A DNA stretch of 8,249 bases, taken from positions 1-8,249 of the forward strand of contig LGFB01000051.1 of the NCBI GenBank assembly GCA_001508835.1, read 5' to 3'. The position numbers and the translations under genes were made by a program. The notes under the pieces are model-generated. The model had not been told where the DNA came from, searched no databases, and worked only from the letters and a program-made list of their open reading frames with translations. Origin of the DNA: a bacterium 42_11. Its GTDB lineage: Bacteria > Synergistota > GBS-1. Positions 6,493 to 8,249 of this stretch are shown piece after piece. Position 1 is the stretch's first letter, and each line of letters starts with the position of its first letter.

Positions 6493-7606
6493 CTATTTCT
6501 TGTCCCTCCATTTTTAAAACAATTTTAGGGTTCCTTGTCCTTATAAAGTTATTTTCATCTGCATGGGGAGGAAGGACTAAAACGCGAAAGCCTTCTTGTC
6601 GCAGTTTTTTAGCTAAATTTAGGCTCTTTTTGAGTCCCTTTTGAATATCACAAATCTTTATAATTAGGTCTAAGTCGTCTTTTGTAGAGTCTTTAGGTAA
6701 GTTTTTAAACGAAAAAGCAAAACCTATTGCAGGAAGATTAAAAAGCCTGTCGTATCTTCCTCCTCCACCAAATATTTCTCCTCCTTCGGGACTGCTTAGC
6801 TCAAATATTATTCCATTATAGTATTCAAGGGTTCTTATCATTCCGAAATCCACTATTATACCTTCGAATTCAACATGATCTAAAACTGCACCTAGTTCTT
6901 CCAGAGCCTCATCTATCAGTGGAGATTGAAATGGGAAGCTTATACCCCCCAAATCAGCTTTCTGCACCCTTAAAAGGGGGAGTTTAAGAAGAAATTTTTT
7001 CTGTTTTTCTGGGATGTCCATGAAGGTAATAACTTCTCGGTATAGAACAAAGTTTTTAAGAGCAAGTGTTCCTTTAATGAGTTCCTTATAGTCTTCGTTT
7101 ACAGGTATGGAGTCTAACACTCCTTGAATAATCTTCACATGGTTTAAGTCGACGGTGGGGTTTTCTATTCCTATCCTTTTCATAGATTCTATAGCCAGGC
7201 TTAATATTTCAATATCCGCACATATTGATGGGTCTCCAAAGTTTTCAACACCTATTTGTGGAATTTCAACAGGGTCTCCTCTTAAGAAGACCATGCCTTT
7301 GTAGTATAGCTTTAGGGGATGCGGTTCGCTTGAAAGGTGCGTAAGGGCAATCCTGCCAACAGATTTAGTTAGCTCGGGTCTTAGGGCTAATATCTCTCCA
7401 TCTCTATCTATTATTTTATAAACCTTTCTTTTATATTCTTTCCCGATACCTTCTGTTAGAAATTCATAATATTCAAAGCTTGGAGGAATAACCTCTCTAT
7501 ACCCCCATTGTTCAAAAAGGGAGGACAGCATTTGCTCTATTTCTCTAGGTCTTTTGGCTTCATTTGGTAAATAATCTTTACAACCTTTAGGTTTTATCAA
7601 GTCCAT
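6446..7606 (-). CDS. hisZ: ATP phosphoribosyltransferase regulatory subunit HisZ
   Basis: Histidyl-tRNA-synthetase paralogue that forms a hetero-octamer with short HisG and mediates histidine feedback. It has 386 aa, typical for HisZ and shorter than HisRS. Seen: an N-terminal class II synthetase-like fold with LRPELTKSVGR (75-85), YYKGMVFLRG (101-110) in the motif 2 region, QIGVENFG (117-124), EYYNGIIFEL (261-270), GGGGRYDRL (280-288) and AIGFAFSF (293-300) near motif 3. LRPELT in place of the HisRS LRPEGT, together with its adjacency to short hisG, favours HisZ over a true HisS. A C-terminal remnant (about 310-386) resembles a degenerate anticodon-binding domain. It is the first gene of the operon. 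The ATG at 7606 has only a weak purine-rich Shine-Dalgarno (GAGAAAG), unlike the strong sites inside the operon. Confidence 0.95.
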   Translation of the reverse strand: MDLIKPKGCKDYLPNEAKRPREIEQMLSSLFEQWGYREVIPPSFEYYEFLTEGIGKEYKRKVYKIIDRDGEILALRPELTKSVGRIALTHLSSEPHPLKLYYKGMVFLRGDPVEIPQIGVENFGDPSICADIEILSLAIESMKRIGIENPTVDLNHVKIIQGVLDSIPVNEDYKELIKGTLALKNFVLYREVITFMDIPEKQKKFLLKLPLLRVQKADLGGISFPFQSPLIDEALEELGAVLDHVEFEGIIVDFGMIRTLEYYNGIIFELSSPEGGEIFGGGGRYDRLFNLPAIGFAFSFKNLPKDSTKDDLDLIIKICDIQKGLKKSLNLAKKLRQEGFRVLVLPPHADENNFIRTRNPKIVLKMEGQEIDEEKLINSLTHWKAP

Positions 7607-7655
7607 TTTCTTTCTCTATCGATTTATCTTAATAAACTAAACAGTTAACATTTAT

Positions 7656-7684
7656 AATTTATCACAGCTCCTTTTCGATGTCAA
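7656..7684 (-). promoter_or_regulatory. Sigma70-type promoter of the his operon
   Basis: On the minus strand a perfect -35 TTGACA (7679-7684) is followed, after exactly 17 nt, by TAAATT (7656-7661), which matches TATAAT at 4 of 6 positions. A TG one base before the -10 (TGA-TAAATT) makes it an extended -10. Transcription would start near 7649, giving a leader of about 43 nt before hisZ. That is too short for a classical his attenuator, and no histidine-rich leader peptide is present. A small inverted repeat AACT-AAAC-AGTT (7635-7646) falls just downstream of the inferred start and could be an operator, but it is short. The promoter is read from sequence; regulation is not shown. Confidence 0.72.
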
Positions 7685-7856
7685 GAACCGAAGATTTTTC
7701 TTTGACTTAAATATTAGATTTTGAGACCGGGAAGCTTTTACTCGCCGTATTCGCTACCTTTTCATATTAAGAAAATATATTTTTATATAGATAAATTGAG
7801 ATTTAAAAAGAAAAAGCAAGGTTCTAGCAAGTTTTGAGAGTTTCAATAGGTAAAAC

Positions 7857-7900
7857 TGGTATAGTTGAGGTTGATGGTGGAGTATCCTCTTGTTTAAAAT
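7857..7900 (+). promoter_or_regulatory. Candidate promoters for the TRAP solute-binding protein gene
   Basis: Two plus-strand candidates overlap here. The first is an extended -10, TG-G-TATAGT (7857-7865), matching TATAAT at 5 of 6; its nearest -35-like element, TTGAGA (7834-7839), is too far at 20 nt, so it would work as an extended -10 promoter. The second is TTGATG (7871-7876), 18 nt, TAAAAT (7895-7900), with 4 of 6 and 5 of 6 matches and a predicted start near 7907, leaving a leader of about 40 nt. Neither is decisive. Confidence 0.4.
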
Positions 7901-7944
7901 TTTTATTGGTTAGCTTTTAGTTTACACTTGAATAAGGAGGGGGA

Positions 7945-8249
7945 ATGCGTATGCGTAGAGGGTTGTTGCTTGTGTTCGTCGTTCTTTTGACTTTTACTTT
8001 AAGTTCTGTTCCTGTTGAAGCGAAAATCACTTGGAAATTTGGGCATTTAGCTAATGAACAGCATATATGGCACAAGACGGCGCTGAAGTTTGCTGAACTT
8101 GTGAAAGCAAAAACTGGTGGGGAAATTGAGATAGTGGTTTATCCTAACGAACAGCTTGGTAAAGAAATGGAACTTTTGAACATGATTCAGGCTGGAACTG
8201 CTGACCTAACTATATCCGGAGAGTCTATGCAAAACTGGGCTCCTAAAGC
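7945..8249 (+). CDS. TRAP transporter solute-binding protein, DctP type (partial, 3' end outside window)
   Basis: N-terminal 101 codons of an extracytoplasmic solute receptor of a tripartite ATP-independent periplasmic transporter, which captures a carboxylate or related acid for the membrane DctQ/DctM subunits. Seen: a signal peptide with a basic start (RMRR), a hydrophobic core (about residues 7-19) and a likely cleavage after VEA (residue 26). Next comes ITWKFGHLANEQHIWHK, then the family segment with YPNEQLGKEMELLNMIQAG and TADLTI. Two in-frame ATGs exist, at 7945 and 7951. AAGGAGG (7934-7940) is 4 nt from the first and 10 nt from the second, so 7951 may be the real start. The frame is open to the window edge; full members are about 330-340 aa. 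The substrate cannot be told from this part. It is divergent from the his operon and probably begins a dctPQM set. Confidence 0.88.
   Translation, partial: MRMRRGLLLVFVVLLTFTLSSVPVEAKITWKFGHLANEQHIWHKTALKFAELVKAKTGGEIEIVVYPNEQLGKEMELLNMIQAGTADLTISGESMQNWAPK

Larger units (their letters stand above)
949..7606 (-). other. Histidine biosynthesis operon hisZGDCBHAF
   Basis: Eight his genes run in one direction from hisZ (7606) to hisF (949). Junctions from 5' to 3' are: hisZ/hisG overlap 47 nt, hisG/hisD overlap 4 nt (TTGA), hisD/hisC overlap 16 nt, hisC/hisB overlap about 40 nt (with the CTG start), hisB/hisH gap 3 nt, hisH/hisA overlap 7 nt, hisA/hisF overlap 11 nt. No internal promoter or terminator has room to exist between genes, so one mRNA with coupled translation is inferred. 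The single recognisable promoter is upstream of hisZ. hisI, hisE and a histidinol-phosphatase gene are absent from the operon as seen here: after hisF comes only the convergent ROK gene. No clear hairpin-plus-U-tract terminator is seen at the hisF end. Confidence 0.93.
7607..7944. other. Divergent intergenic region between hisZ and the TRAP gene
   Basis: This 338-bp AT-rich region separates two divergently transcribed genes. The left 80 bases hold the his promoter and leader. The right ~90 bases hold candidate promoters and the ribosome binding site of the TRAP gene. The middle (about 7690-7830) is very AT-rich, with runs such as ATATATTTTTATATAG (7775-7790). I see no convincing open frame, tRNA, riboswitch core, strong hairpin-plus-U-tract or tandem repeat in it. 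An imperfect pair GTTTT (7831-7835) and AAAAC (7852-7856) is present but weak. Confidence 0.55.

Noticed and set aside
6446..7606. hisZ as a true histidyl-tRNA synthetase (hisS)
   Set aside because: It carries LRPELT in place of LRPEGT, is short with a degenerate C-terminal domain, and is the first gene of an operon with short-form hisG; HisZ fits better.
7678..7710. Short open frame starting ATG TCA AGA in the divergent region
   Set aside because: It has ten codons, no ribosome binding site, and overlaps the his promoter -35 on the other strand.
7831..7856. CRISPR-repeat-like segment containing GTTTCAATAGG with terminal GTTTT/AAAAC
   Set aside because: It resembles thermophile CRISPR repeats only loosely and occurs once, with no spacer-repeat periodicity nearby.
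7873..7896. Possible leader peptide MVEYPLV upstream of the TRAP gene
   Set aside because: It has seven codons, no Shine-Dalgarno, no regulatory codon run, and overlaps a candidate promoter spacer.

Overview
The window is dominated by a compact, single-strand histidine biosynthesis operon. It fills about 6.7 kb of the minus strand and reads, in transcription order, hisZ-hisG-hisD-hisC-hisB-hisH-hisA-hisF (7606 down to 949). Two plus-strand genes flank it: a complete ROK-family sugar kinase at the left (60-965) and the first 101 codons of a TRAP-transporter periplasmic solute-binding protein (DctP type) at the right edge (7945 onward, cut by the window end).

The DNA is visibly AT-rich. Proteins are rich in Lys, Glu and Ile, and Arg is often AGA/AGG. 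Shine-Dalgarno sequences are strong (AAGGAGG class), and TTG, GTG and apparently CTG starts are used beside ATG. A short HisG paired with HisZ, a monofunctional HisB and a neighbouring TRAP gene indicate an anaerobic or fermentative bacterium, of a kind seen in Thermotogota, Synergistota, Atribacterota or Firmicutes-like lineages. I cannot fix the phylum from this sequence alone.

Layout, left to right. A ROK kinase with its own strong ribosome binding site ends by overlapping the 3' end of hisF tail-to-tail by 17 bp. The his genes follow with almost no spacing: overlaps of 47, 4, 16, about 40, 7 and 11 nt, and one gap of 3 nt (hisB-hisH). This implies one polycistronic mRNA with translational coupling. 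A 338-bp divergent intergenic region (7607-7944) holds a good sigma70-like promoter for the operon (TTGACA, 17 nt, TAAATT) and weaker candidates for the TRAP gene.

Together the operon supplies the HisZ/HisG ATP-phosphoribosyltransferase (step 1), HisA (ProFAR isomerase), HisH/HisF (imidazole glycerol phosphate synthase), HisB (dehydratase), HisC (aminotransferase) and HisD (dehydrogenase). HisE, HisI and a histidinol-phosphate phosphatase are not encoded here.

The most unusual point is hisB. The conserved N-terminal third of the enzyme is encoded in an open frame that contains no ATG, GTG or TTG, yet a strong AGGAGGT sits 9 nt upstream of an in-frame CTG inside the end of hisC. I found no previously undescribed system; the rest is an ordinary metabolic locus with some tight-packing oddities.
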